Positions 25,226 through 32,946 of a stretch of DNA of 33,085 nucleotides are shown piece after piece. Below the pieces are notes generated by a model. That model searched no databases. It had not been told where the DNA came from and saw only the letters and a program-made list of their open reading frames with translations. This DNA is from Mangrovicoccus sp. (GTDB taxonomy: Bacteria; Pseudomonadota; Alphaproteobacteria; Rhodobacterales; Rhodobacteraceae): assembly GCA_025800345.1 (NCBI GenBank), contig JAOXSB010000063.1, positions 1-33,085 of the forward strand, in the 5' to 3' direction. Numbering within the stretch: the stretch's first letter is position 1; every line of letters begins with the position of its first letter. The position numbers and the translations under genes are program-made.

Positions 25226-26242
25226 ATGACTAAAGACAGCTCGACCCAAGAGGATCAAAGCGATGCGAAAGCGCGCCGCGCACGGGGAGAATTCGTGCGC
25301 GGTGTCAGCGGGTTCCGCCACAGCATCGGTGATCAGGATTTTCCGGCAGAGCCCGGCCGGTATCACCTATTCGTTGCGCTGAACTGCCCTTGGTGCCACC
25401 GGATCACGCTGGCGCGGGCCGTGCTTGGGCTGGAAACGAGCATCACGCTGGATGTGGCCTTTCCCAATCGCACCGATGAGACCGATCCGGCCGGGCCAAA
25501 CCTGTGGGAATTTACCCCCGGCCGCATCGCCAGCCTGGCCGGCGCACCTTTGCCCGAATGCAGCTTTGACAGCGGAACAGGGGCGAGGCTACGCCTGGCT
25601 AAAGAAATCTATCAGCGCGAAGGATCCGATGAGCAATCGGTGCCAATCCTTTACGACAAGATCGCCGGTCGGATCGTCAATAATGAAAGCGCCGAGATCA
25701 TCCGGATGCTCGACACCCACGCCCAGGCTTTGGGCAGCACAAATCCCGACCGCCCACAGCTACGCCCGGAAGATCCCACCCTTCGCGCCAAGATTGATGC
25801 CCTTAATGATCGCATTTATGCGGCTATCAATAACGGGGCCTACAAGGCTGGGTTCTCGTCGGATCAAGCGATTTATGCTGCGGCCTTTACCGCCTATTTC
25901 GACACGCTGAACTGGCTGCAAGGGATCCTTGCAGATGGCCGCCCTTTCCTGACCGGAGAGAGCTTCACAGAAGCCGACCTGCGCTTATTCCCGACCCTCT
26001 ATCGGCATGACCCGGTGTATTATGTCCGTATGAAGCTCAATGGCGCCCGCATCCTGGACTATCCCGCGCTCTGGCGCTGGCTGTGCCGGGTCTATGCCAT
26101 GGAGGGTGTTGCAGATGCCGGATCGCTTCTGCACTGCCGCCAAGGGTATTTTGGCCGGTCTTGGAATGGGGTTGTCCCGCTGGGGCCGCTGCTGCCAATG
26201 ACCTATCCAGAGGCCTACCAGCATCCCGAGCTTGCAAACTGA
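25226..26242 (+). CDS. Glutathionyl-hydroquinone reductase (xi-class GST), second copy
   Basis: This 338-residue paralogue of the first reductase has its catalytic cysteine C54 in a NCPWCHR motif. Here the third position after it is also a cysteine (C57), giving CPWC instead of CPWA. The rest follows the family: VPILYDKIAGRIVNNESAEIIRM for glutathione, NDRIYAAINNGAYKAGFSSDQ, and LTGESFTEADLRLFPTLYRHDPVYYVRMKLN. The first 25 residues are hydrophilic and probably flexible. The CPWC motif may allow dithiol as well as monothiol chemistry. The two copies may act on different quinones. It starts 1 base after the hemerythrin gene and ends the operon. Confidence 0.93.
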   Translation: MTKDSSTQEDQSDAKARRARGEFVRGVSGFRHSIGDQDFPAEPGRYHLFVALNCPWCHRITLARAVLGLETSITLDVAFPNRTDETDPAGPNLWEFTPGRIASLAGAPLPECSFDSGTGARLRLAKEIYQREGSDEQSVPILYDKIAGRIVNNESAEIIRMLDTHAQALGSTNPDRPQLRPEDPTLRAKIDALNDRIYAAINNGAYKAGFSSDQAIYAAAFTAYFDTLNWLQGILADGRPFLTGESFTEADLRLFPTLYRHDPVYYVRMKLNGARILDYPALWRWLCRVYAMEGVADAGSLLHCRQGYFGRSWNGVVPLGPLLPMTYPEAYQHPELAN

Positions 26243-26315
26243 CACCAGGAGATTTTCAGCACCCGGCTCGCGTCGCGCGCAAGCGGCGTCGTCCTGATGC
26301 AAAATCTTTGGAAGA

Positions 26316-26390
26316 TGGCTGGGGTGGTAGGATTCGAACCTACGATACACGGTACCAAAAACCGCTGCCTTACCACTTGGCTACACCCCA
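26316..26390 (-). tRNA. tRNA-Gln (anticodon TTG), CCA encoded
   Basis: The minus strand folds as a complete tRNA. The acceptor TGGGGTG pairs with CACCCCA, the anticodon stem GCGGT/ACCGT holds the loop TTTTGGT with anticodon TTG, the T-arm contains GGTTCGAATCC, and G plus CCA form the 3' end. The gene stands between the converging ends of the reductase operon and the mutase gene. Confidence 0.96.
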
Positions 26391-26507
26391 ACGGTGGCGC
26401 GGGGTTTAGCGCTATGGCTCGGGCTCCGCAAGGGGCTGATCGCCTTTTTCGCAGCTTCCGTGCAAGGAATCTGTCCGCGAAAGATTAACGCCGCGCCAAA
26501 TGCAAAA

Positions 26508-26527
26508 CAGGGGCGTCTCCGCCCCTG
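26508..26527 (-). terminator. Rho-independent terminator of the phosphomannomutase gene
   Basis: CAGGGGCG and CGCCCCTG form an 8-bp stem with loop GAGA, 30 bases after the mutase stop, followed on the minus strand by TTTT. It ends the kdsA-mutase transcript. Confidence 0.85.
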
Positions 26528-26557
26528 CTTCATCCCGGTTCTAAGCTGTCAAAATGC

Positions 26558-28060
26558 TTAGAGCGTTTGGTCATACTCGCCCACGCCGGGCTCGGTGCGG
26601 ATCACCGCATCGATATCGGCGAAAATCGCCCGCAGCTCTTCATCGCTTTCGGGGCTTTCGCAAACCACCACCAGATTCGGTGTGTTCGACGAAGCCCGCA
26701 CCAGGCCCCAGCCGCCATTATCGAGAATCACCCGCGCGCCATTCACCGTCACCACCTCTTTGATGGCGCGGCCGCCCAAAGTGCCGCCTTCTTCATGGCG
26801 GGCCACCAGCTTGTCCACCAGACGCTGGAGAATGTCGTATTTTTCCGTATCCGCCGCATGGGGGGACATGGTGGGGCTGGAATAGGTCTTGGGCAGAGCT
26901 TTGCGCAGATCAGACATTTTCATATCCGGGTTGCGATCCATCAATTTGCAGATCTCAACCGCCACGCGCATGCCGCAATCATAGCCGCGGCCCACAGGCG
27001 CCGCCATGAAGTAATGGCCCGATTTCTCAAACCCAGCCAGGGCGCCCAGCTCATGAACCCGACGTTTCATATGGGAATGGCCGGTTTTCCAGTAATCGGC
27101 TTTCACGCCCAGTTTTTGCAGCTCTGGATCCGAGGCAAAAAGCCCGGTGGATTTCACATCCGCCACGAAAGTGGAGCCAGGATAGAGCTTGGCCAAATCG
27201 CGGGCCATGATCACGCCGACCTTATCGGCAAAGATCTCTTCGCCCTCATCATCCACCACACCGCAGCGATCGCCATCGCCATCAAAGCCCAGGGCCAGAT
27301 CCGCGCCCGAGGCTTTCACGCTGTCGGACATGTCATGGAGCATTTCCAGCGCTTCGGGATTGGGGTTGTAATGGGGGAAGGTGTAATCAAGCGTGTTATG
27401 GCTATCGATCACTTCCACACCAATGCGCTCGAAGATCTCGGGCGCAAAGGCCGATGCGGTGCCATTGCCCGTGGCGCAAACCACCTTGAGCTTGCGGGTC
27501 ATTTTGAAATCACCGCAGAGATCGTCGATATAGGCTTCTTTCACCCCATCGACGAACTCATAACCGCCGCCATCACGGGCCACGCCTTCACCATTCAGCA
27601 CGATATCGCGCAGCTCGTTCATTTCGTCGGGGCCGTGGGTCAGAGGCATCTGTAAGCCCATTTTTACCCCGGTCCAACCATTAGGGTTATGGCTGGCGGT
27701 GACCATGGCCACAGCGCCGGTATCCAGATAGGACTGGCTGAAATAGGCCATGGGCGACAGCGCCGGGCCGATATCCTTCACCTGAATACCTGCCTGCATC
27801 AAACCCTGAACCAGCGCGTTTTTGATCGCCAGCGAGTAATCGCGATAATCATTTCCGACGCTGATCACCGGCTTGATGCCATGGCGATGCATCTGAGTGC
27901 CCAGGCCCAAGCCCAAGGCAGTGATCCCTGGCAGGTTGATCTGATCTGGATATTTCCAGCGGGCATCATATTCCCGAAACCCGGTGGGGGTGATCATAGG
28001 GTCACGCAGGAATTCCCACGTGTTCGGCTGTACCTCTGTCAGCGGCTTGGACACACTCAT
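26558..28060 (-). CDS. Phosphomannomutase/phosphoglucomutase
   Basis: The 500-residue enzyme interconverts hexose 6- and 1-phosphates for nucleotide-sugar and polysaccharide synthesis. It has the four landmarks of the alpha-D-phosphohexomutases: the phosphoserine loop TASHNPNGW with S123, the metal loop GFDGDGDRCGV near 270, the sugar-binding FEKSGHYF near 345, and the phosphate-binding RASSNTPN near 460. The ATG at 28060 sits only one base after its GGAG, whereas a GTG two codons inside (28054) has seven bases; the true start may be the GTG. It follows kdsA by 19 bases, a pairing that fits lipopolysaccharide or capsule precursor supply. Confidence 0.92.
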   Translation of the reverse strand: MSVSKPLTEVQPNTWEFLRDPMITPTGFREYDARWKYPDQINLPGITALGLGLGTQMHRHGIKPVISVGNDYRDYSLAIKNALVQGLMQAGIQVKDIGPALSPMAYFSQSYLDTGAVAMVTASHNPNGWTGVKMGLQMPLTHGPDEMNELRDIVLNGEGVARDGGGYEFVDGVKEAYIDDLCGDFKMTRKLKVVCATGNGTASAFAPEIFERIGVEVIDSHNTLDYTFPHYNPNPEALEMLHDMSDSVKASGADLALGFDGDGDRCGVVDDEGEEIFADKVGVIMARDLAKLYPGSTFVADVKSTGLFASDPELQKLGVKADYWKTGHSHMKRRVHELGALAGFEKSGHYFMAAPVGRGYDCGMRVAVEICKLMDRNPDMKMSDLRKALPKTYSSPTMSPHAADTEKYDILQRLVDKLVARHEEGGTLGGRAIKEVVTVNGARVILDNGGWGLVRASSNTPNLVVVCESPESDEELRAIFADIDAVIRTEPGVGEYDQTL

Positions 28061-28079
28061 ACTCCTTCTGGATACTCGC

Positions 28080-28931
28080 TCAAACGCGCAAGGGATCGTC
28101 CTTTGCGAGTTTATCGAATGCACGTAACGATTTCACAAGGCGCGCCATGTCGCGCAGGGGAATCATATTGGGCCCGTCCGAAGGCGCGTTGTCCGGGTCC
28201 TGGTGGGTTTCAATGAACACCGCCGCAATCCCCAGCGACACCGCCGCCCGCGCCATCACCGGCGCAAATTCCCGCTGCCCGCCGCTGGCCCCGCCCAGCC
28301 CGCCGGGCTGTTGTACCGAATGGGTGGCGTCCATGACCACCGGATAGCCCGATCGGGCCATGATCGGCAGGCTGCGCATATCGGCCACCAAAGCGTTATA
28401 GCCAAAGCTCGCGCCCCGTTCAGTCAATAACAGGCGCTTATTGCCGGTCGATTCGAGCTTTGAGACCACATTGGCCATGTCCCAAGGGGCCAGAAATTGA
28501 CCTTTCTTCACATTGATCGCAGCGCCGGTTTCCCCCGCGGCGATCAGCAAATCGGTCTGGCGACATAGGAAGGCCGGGATTTGCAGAATATCCACCGCTT
28601 CGGCGGCGGGGGCACATTGCTCGGCGCTGTGAATATCGGTCAGGCAAGGCACGCCCAGCTCGCGGCGGATCTCTGCCAGCATGGCAAGGCCTTCATCCAT
28701 CCCCACGCCGCGCTTGCCGGACATGGAGGTGCGATTGGCTTTGTCAAAAGAGGCTTTGAACACAAAGCCCGCGCCGGCCTCGTCACAAGCGGCTTTCACC
28801 GTGCGGCCGATCTCTAGCGCGTGCTCTAAGGTTTCAAGCTGGCAAGGCCCAGAGATCACCGTTAGCGGCGCATCATTGGATAGGGTCAGCGCGCCGATCT
28901 CTACCGGCTTTTGGGGGATCTGATCGCTCAT
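28080..28931 (-). CDS. kdsA: KdsA, 3-deoxy-8-phosphooctulonate (KDO-8-P) synthase
   Basis: KdsA condenses phosphoenolpyruvate with arabinose 5-phosphate, the committed step to the KDO sugar of lipopolysaccharide. The 283-residue product has the family landmarks: VISGPCQLE, FKASFDKANRTS, LTDIHSAEQC, DILQIPAFLCRQTDLL, INVKKGQFLAPWDM, ERGASFGYNALVADMRS, VMDATHSVQQPGG and FIETHQDPDNAPSDG. It has a cysteine in the ISGPCQLE segment, and Asp/His residues in the later segments could be metal ligands; the metal class is not decided here. The start has GATGAGG before it. It is co-transcribed with the mutase gene; a 78-base gap separates it from nhaA upstream. Confidence 0.96.
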   Translation of the reverse strand: MSDQIPQKPVEIGALTLSNDAPLTVISGPCQLETLEHALEIGRTVKAACDEAGAGFVFKASFDKANRTSMSGKRGVGMDEGLAMLAEIRRELGVPCLTDIHSAEQCAPAAEAVDILQIPAFLCRQTDLLIAAGETGAAINVKKGQFLAPWDMANVVSKLESTGNKRLLLTERGASFGYNALVADMRSLPIMARSGYPVVMDATHSVQQPGGLGGASGGQREFAPVMARAAVSLGIAAVFIETHQDPDNAPSDGPNMIPLRDMARLVKSLRAFDKLAKDDPLRV

Positions 28932-29009
28932 GGCAGCCTCATCGCGTTACTCCCCCAAGCCATAACAGGATGAGACATGATTGCCAGTCTCACCACACGG
29001 GATGCCCGC

Positions 29010-30272
29010 TTAAAGATCTTGCCGTTGCACCCGTGTGAGCCGCCCCGCCAGGATCGAAATCCCGGCCCCCGCAAAGCTAAACAGCGCCCCCATCTTGGCC
29101 GCTTCTTGCACCGCCCCGCCATCAAAGGCGACCGAGGCGATAAAGAGCGACACGGTAAAGCCAATCGCCGCCACACAGCCGATCACAAACAGATCCACCA
29201 TGCGCATGCCCGCAGGCAGCCCAAGCCGCATGGGCGCCGCGGCTAGCCAGCCAAATAGCAAAATCCCAAAGGGCTTGCCGATGATCAGCCCCGCCAGAAC
29301 CAGCCAGGTGGGCGCCCCGATCGAGGAAAACTCCACCCCCGCATTGCAAAGCCCGAAAAAGAACAGCACGATTTCCACCGGATGTTTCAGCGCATGTTCC
29401 ATGGTGTTGAGCAGATCATGCAGATGGGTTTCCGCCTGGGAAAACATGCCAAAGGCCCGATCCGCATGGGGGATCGCTGGGATAATCGGCAACAGCCCAA
29501 GCGCCGGGTGCAGCCCTGCCTCTTGGAACCCATACCAAGACAGCGCGCCGCCCATCACATAGGGCCAAAATGACAGAACTTTGCGCATCCAGGTGGAATT
29601 GGGCCGCATCTGATTATGCCGGTCCATGCGCCGGGGCAGCCAGTTGAACAGCACATACACCCCAAGCGAGACCCCAAAGGACAGCAGCAGCCATTCCGGG
29701 GCCAATTCCCCGCTGGGATAGAACACCGCCAGGATGATCAGCCCCGCCGCATCATCGGCAATCGCCAGCAGTAGCAAAAACCGCACCGCGGGATGGCCCG
29801 CGCCAAACACGATCCGCCCGACCAGATAGGAAAAGGCGATATCCGTGGCAGTGGGAATCGCCCAACCGCGAAAGACCGCATTATAGGTTTCCGAGCCCAA
29901 TATCGCCGCCAGACCCAAATAGATCAGCACCGGCCCGATCATCCCCCCAGCGGTGGCCACCAATGGTGTGGCAGCCTTTTTGCCCCGCAGCGAGCCATTG
30001 CGCAGGATCACCGCCTCCCAGACTTCTTTGGCAGCAATGGCGAAAAACAGCGCCATGAGCACATCATTAACCAGATAATGCAGGGTCAATGTCCGATGCA
30101 CATGGCCATGTTCGTCCAAATGCGCATGGCCGATAAAGAAATCATCAGCGATCACGAATTCCACGAAATCATGATAGCTATGGGGATCGGTATTGGCCCA
30201 GATCAGGGCAATCACCGCCCCGCTGATCAGCAGTAGCGAGTAATTCGCCACAAAGCTCCAGACGCGGTACAT
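29010..30272 (-). CDS. nhaA: NhaA, Na+/H+ antiporter
   Basis: NhaA exports Na+ in exchange for protons across the inner membrane. The 420-residue protein has about 12 hydrophobic segments and the family's core: FFAIAAKEVWEA, the unwound helix IPTATDIAFSYLVG, and LLLLAIADDAAGLIIL, with the aspartate pair that binds the ion. Between the first two membrane helices lies a charged loop rich in histidine (FFIGHAHLDEHGHVHRTLTLHY); this loop is longer than in E. coli NhaA. The ATG at 30272 has GGGAGG seven bases before it. A possible weak hairpin (TGAGAC-N10-GTCTCA, near 28971-28993) follows the stop. Confidence 0.95.
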   Translation of the reverse strand: MYRVWSFVANYSLLLISGAVIALIWANTDPHSYHDFVEFVIADDFFIGHAHLDEHGHVHRTLTLHYLVNDVLMALFFAIAAKEVWEAVILRNGSLRGKKAATPLVATAGGMIGPVLIYLGLAAILGSETYNAVFRGWAIPTATDIAFSYLVGRIVFGAGHPAVRFLLLLAIADDAAGLIILAVFYPSGELAPEWLLLSFGVSLGVYVLFNWLPRRMDRHNQMRPNSTWMRKVLSFWPYVMGGALSWYGFQEAGLHPALGLLPIIPAIPHADRAFGMFSQAETHLHDLLNTMEHALKHPVEIVLFFFGLCNAGVEFSSIGAPTWLVLAGLIIGKPFGILLFGWLAAAPMRLGLPAGMRMVDLFVIGCVAAIGFTVSLFIASVAFDGGAVQEAAKMGALFSFAGAGISILAGRLTRVQRQDL

Positions 30273-30352
30273 GGCGGTGACCTCCCATCTTGTTTCTCAC
30301 AGGATAGGGGCGATCTTTGCAAGGAAGCAAGAACACGCGCTTAACGAACCCG

Positions 30353-31402
30353 TTAGGCGATGGCTCCCCAGGCCAGACCCGCCAGCACCGCACCGCTCAA
30401 GGCCAGGCCGATATAAGCGGCAAAAACCCGCGGCTTGACCAAGGCCCAAACCGCCACCGCCGCGGGAATGCAGCTGACCCCGCCTGCGATCACAAAGGAC
30501 ATGGCCGCCCCAGGCTTCATCCCTTGCTCCAGCAAACCCGCGATCAGCGGCACCGCCGCGTAACCGTTCAGATAGGCAGGCGCGCCCACCAATGCGCCCA
30601 GCAGGATCGGGCCAACGCCCTGACCGCCCAACAAACCGGCAATCCAATCGGCGGGCACATAGCGGGTCATCAGCGATTCCAGCAAATAGGCCAAAAGCAA
30701 CCATTTGCCGAGAAACAGCAGATTTTCCGTGGCGGTTGCGCGAAAGGTTTGCGCCCGCTCTGGCTTTTGCCAAAACCGCCAAACCGGCTGGCTGGTAAAG
30801 GGTTTAGGGCCGCTGCAGCACGACGTGTTGGAACAGCTTTGCGGCGCGGCGCGCAAAGGATCTGCAAAGACGGCCGAATTGCGCGCCAGCATGGCCACAG
30901 CGCCGCCCAAAATGCCCAAAGCCACCGCCGCAAGGGTTTTGCCCATGGCAAAGTCAAAGCCCAACGTGCCTGCGGTGATGGCAAACATCGCCGGGTCCAT
31001 CAGCGGCGAGGCCAGCCAAAACGCCATCACCGGCGCCAAAGGCACCCCCACCGCCAGCAAAGCCGCCACAAAGGGAATCACCTCGCAGGAACAAAAGGGC
31101 GACAGCCCGCCCAGCAGCGCCGCCAGCACGATCATGCGCCATTGCGGCCCTTCAAAAGCACGGGCCAGCACCTGCTCTGCCCCCGCAGCTTTCAAATAAG
31201 CCACCGCCAGAACCGCAAAGAGGATAAAGGGTAGCGTATGGGCAAAAGATCCAAGCGTGCCCCAGATCACCGGCCCCAAGGCGGTGATATCCAGCGCGGC
31301 CAGCACCGCCAGAATCCCGAAGATCACCAATAGCGTTTTATCGATCTTGGCCCAAATGCGGCGCGGGCCGGGCTCGGTGATGAAACTATCCGCCATGATC
31401 AT
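30353..31402 (-). CDS. ArsP-like/DUF318 permease
   Basis: This integral membrane protein of about 349 residues belongs to the permease group that includes the organo-arsenical exporter ArsP and related metal-associated permeases. Eight or more hydrophobic segments surround a central loop. Cysteine motifs stand out: LSPFCSCEVIPF near 110, SCSNTSCCSG in the loop near 190, and GGVSCIPAA near 305. The FCSC and loop cysteines suggest a thiophilic substrate such as As, Sb or another soft metal, but the substrate is unproven. The start is inside arsR: ATG at 31402 or 31396 overlaps the arsR stop by 17 or 11 bases, so it is coupled to the regulator. Confidence 0.85.
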   Translation of the reverse strand: MIMADSFITEPGPRRIWAKIDKTLLVIFGILAVLAALDITALGPVIWGTLGSFAHTLPFILFAVLAVAYLKAAGAEQVLARAFEGPQWRMIVLAALLGGLSPFCSCEVIPFVAALLAVGVPLAPVMAFWLASPLMDPAMFAITAGTLGFDFAMGKTLAAVALGILGGAVAMLARNSAVFADPLRAAPQSCSNTSCCSGPKPFTSQPVWRFWQKPERAQTFRATATENLLFLGKWLLLAYLLESLMTRYVPADWIAGLLGGQGVGPILLGALVGAPAYLNGYAAVPLIAGLLEQGMKPGAAMSFVIAGGVSCIPAAVAVWALVKPRVFAAYIGLALSGAVLAGLAWGAIA

Positions 31403-31742
31403 GTCTTTCACAGGGAGCCTGGGCATCAGCGCAGCATTGCGAGAGCAAAAACTCCGATAGCGCATCCACCGTGTCATAAGCAGCCGCCACGCAGATGATC
31501 GACCGCCCTTGGCGGCTTTGCTGCACCAGACCCGCCTGAGCCAGCAATTTCAGATGATGGGTCAGGGTTGATCCCGTCACCCCTGCGCGTTTGCCCAGCT
31601 CGCCGATGCTCAACCCTTCAGGCCCCGCGCGCACCAGCGTGGTCAGCACCATCAAGCGCTGCTCGGATCCAAGCGCCGCAAAACGCGAGGCCATCACAGC
31701 CAAAGTTGCATCGGTATCGGGATATCTGGGCTTGATTTCCAT
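31386..31742 (-). CDS. ArsR/SmtB-family metalloregulator
   Basis: The 118-residue regulator is a small winged helix-turn-helix protein (MASRFAALGSEQRLMVL, LSIGELGKRAGVTGSTLTHHLKLLAQAGLV). The usual arsenic motif ELCVCDL is replaced by IGELGKR, so metal ligands must lie elsewhere. The C-terminal tail SQCCADAQAPC followed by HDH holds C103, C104, C111 and two His, and is the likely metal sensor. The ATG at 31742 is the only ATG; an open frame to 31802 starts with TTG and lies across the promoter. It is co-transcribed with the permease gene and presumably represses both until metal binds. Confidence 0.9.
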   Translation of the reverse strand: MEIKPRYPDTDATLAVMASRFAALGSEQRLMVLTTLVRAGPEGLSIGELGKRAGVTGSTLTHHLKLLAQAGLVQQSRQGRSIICVAAAYDTVDALSEFLLSQCCADAQAPCERHDHGG

Positions 31743-31777
31743 ATTTCGAGAAATATCGAAATAATTTTGCAAGTCAA
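31742..31777 (-). promoter_or_regulatory. arsR promoter and operator, probably leaderless
   Basis: On the minus strand TTGACT (31777-31772) and TATTTC (31755-31750) are 16 bases apart. Transcription should begin 6-8 bases further on, at or next to the ATG (31742), which would make the message leaderless; no ribosome site exists. A perfect inverted repeat, TATTTCGA and TCGAAATA with six bases between (31742-31763), has the -10 as its spacer. A repressor there would block RNA polymerase directly. Confidence 0.6.
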
Positions 31778-31854
31778 GATCCGGCCCATGCTTGGCACGC
31801 AACCCAAGTCACGGCGCGCAATAGGCACGCATCACCGCTGAAATTTTAGGAAAC

Positions 31855-31930
31855 TGGCAGGGGCAGAGGGACTCGAACCCACGACCCTCGGTTTTGGAGA
31901 CCGATGCTCTACCAACTGAGCTATACCCCT
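31855..31930 (-). tRNA. tRNA-Trp (anticodon CCA), CCA end encoded
   Basis: The minus strand gives AGGGGTATAGCTCAGTTGGT at the 5' end, anticodon stem TCGGT/ACCGA with loop CTCCAAA (anticodon CCA), T-arm GGGTTCGAGTCCC, acceptor TGCCCCT and G plus CCA. The 5' acceptor has one wobble pair. In many Proteobacteria this gene follows tuf and precedes secE; here it is separated from tuf by the hydrolase and followed by arsR. Confidence 0.97.
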
Positions 31931-32040
31931 AGGCCGTGGGACCGCATAGGCCATCGCTGGCAGCGCTTCAAGAGGCTTTGCACCATTCCGCGCGAAACCC
32001 TGCCACTGGGCGCGATTTCTTGCAGCATCGCGATGGGGTT

Positions 32041-32799
32041 TCACTCCGGCCCGCTGCCCGCCGCGATAAACTGGCTCAGAAATCCCGCGATCTTTCCGGG
32101 CAGATCCCCATGGGTACAGGTGCCTAAATGATCGGTATCGGGCAGGATCTCATAGCCAAAGCCCGGCACTAGATCCGCGATCCTCTCAATAGTGCCGCGT
32201 TCGGGATCATCGGCCCCGGCCAGACCAAAAGCCGGAACCGCCAGCTGCGCCATGTCAGCGGCGGGCACATCAATAATCTGCCCCATCGAGGCCCCGACCG
32301 CCGCAAGCGCGTCCAGATCCGGCTCCGGGGTCAGCCATTGCCGGATCTGGGCATCCACCTGGAGCACCCAATCGGTATTGGCTCCATAATGCTCCAAGGC
32401 CAGCTCCAGATCCGGGCCGGGCCAGCCCGAGGCCATCAAATAGACCGAGCGCAACCGCTGCGGCTGCATAAGCGCCGCGCGCCAGGCCAGTTCCGCCCCC
32501 TGAGAATAGCCCACCAAATGCGCAGCTCCCTGGCCCTCGGCATCGAGAATATCAAAGATATCTTGCACCATATGCAGCCCGTAATCCTGCACCTGATGCG
32601 GCTTGCCGCTTGCCCCATGGCCCCGGCGGTCGGGCAGAATCAGCGTGAAATCCGCGCTCAGCCGCTGGGCGACCCCATTCTTGATCCAAAGCTGCCCATG
32701 TTGCGCAAACCCATGCAGCAACATCACCGCTGGCCCTGCGCCGATGACGCGGTAGGACAAGCTGACCCCATCTGTTGCTGTGATCTGCCGCTGCTTCAT
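32041..32799 (-). CDS. Alpha/beta-hydrolase fold protein
   Basis: The 252-residue protein has the catalytic triad of the family: nucleophile elbow GYSQGA (near 100), Asp in GADDPE (near 195), and His in DTDHLG (near 230). LLHGFAQHG near 30 supplies the oxyanion hole. The start MKQRQITATDGVSL at 32799 has GAGGAG before it; a TTG upstream at 32820 only extends the frame. No signal peptide is seen, so it is cytoplasmic. The substrate (ester, lactone, epoxide or haloalkane) cannot be told. It stands between tuf and tRNA-Trp, an unusual place. Confidence 0.88.
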   Translation of the reverse strand: MKQRQITATDGVSLSYRVIGAGPAVMLLHGFAQHGQLWIKNGVAQRLSADFTLILPDRRGHGASGKPHQVQDYGLHMVQDIFDILDAEGQGAAHLVGYSQGAELAWRAALMQPQRLRSVYLMASGWPGPDLELALEHYGANTDWVLQVDAQIRQWLTPEPDLDALAAVGASMGQIIDVPAADMAQLAVPAFGLAGADDPERGTIERIADLVPGFGYEILPDTDHLGTCTHGDLPGKIAGFLSQFIAAGSGPE

Positions 32800-32878
32800 G
32801 GGGCTCTCCTCATCATCCAATCCAAGACTGAGGTGAAAACCAGCGCATGGCGCAACCAGACATGACGTCCGAAAAAGA

Positions 32879-32904
32879 AAAACCCGCCCAAAAGGGCGGG
32901 TTTT
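32879..32904 (-). terminator. Rho-independent terminator of tuf
   Basis: AAAACCCGCCC and GGGCGGGTTTT form an 11-bp stem with loop TTTT, 42 bases after the tuf stop, followed on the minus strand by TCTTTTT. It is a strong terminator, so the hydrolase and tRNA-Trp genes must have another promoter or depend on read-through. Confidence 0.93.
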
Positions 32905-32946
32905 ATGATCAGCTCAGGGCAACGCCCCATTGATATCAATCAGCGA

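Noticed and set aside
26316..31930. Genomic island bounded by tRNA-Gln and tRNA-Trp
   Set aside because: No integrase, no repeat of a tRNA end and only ordinary genes (kdsA, nhaA, mutase) lie between, with similar base composition.
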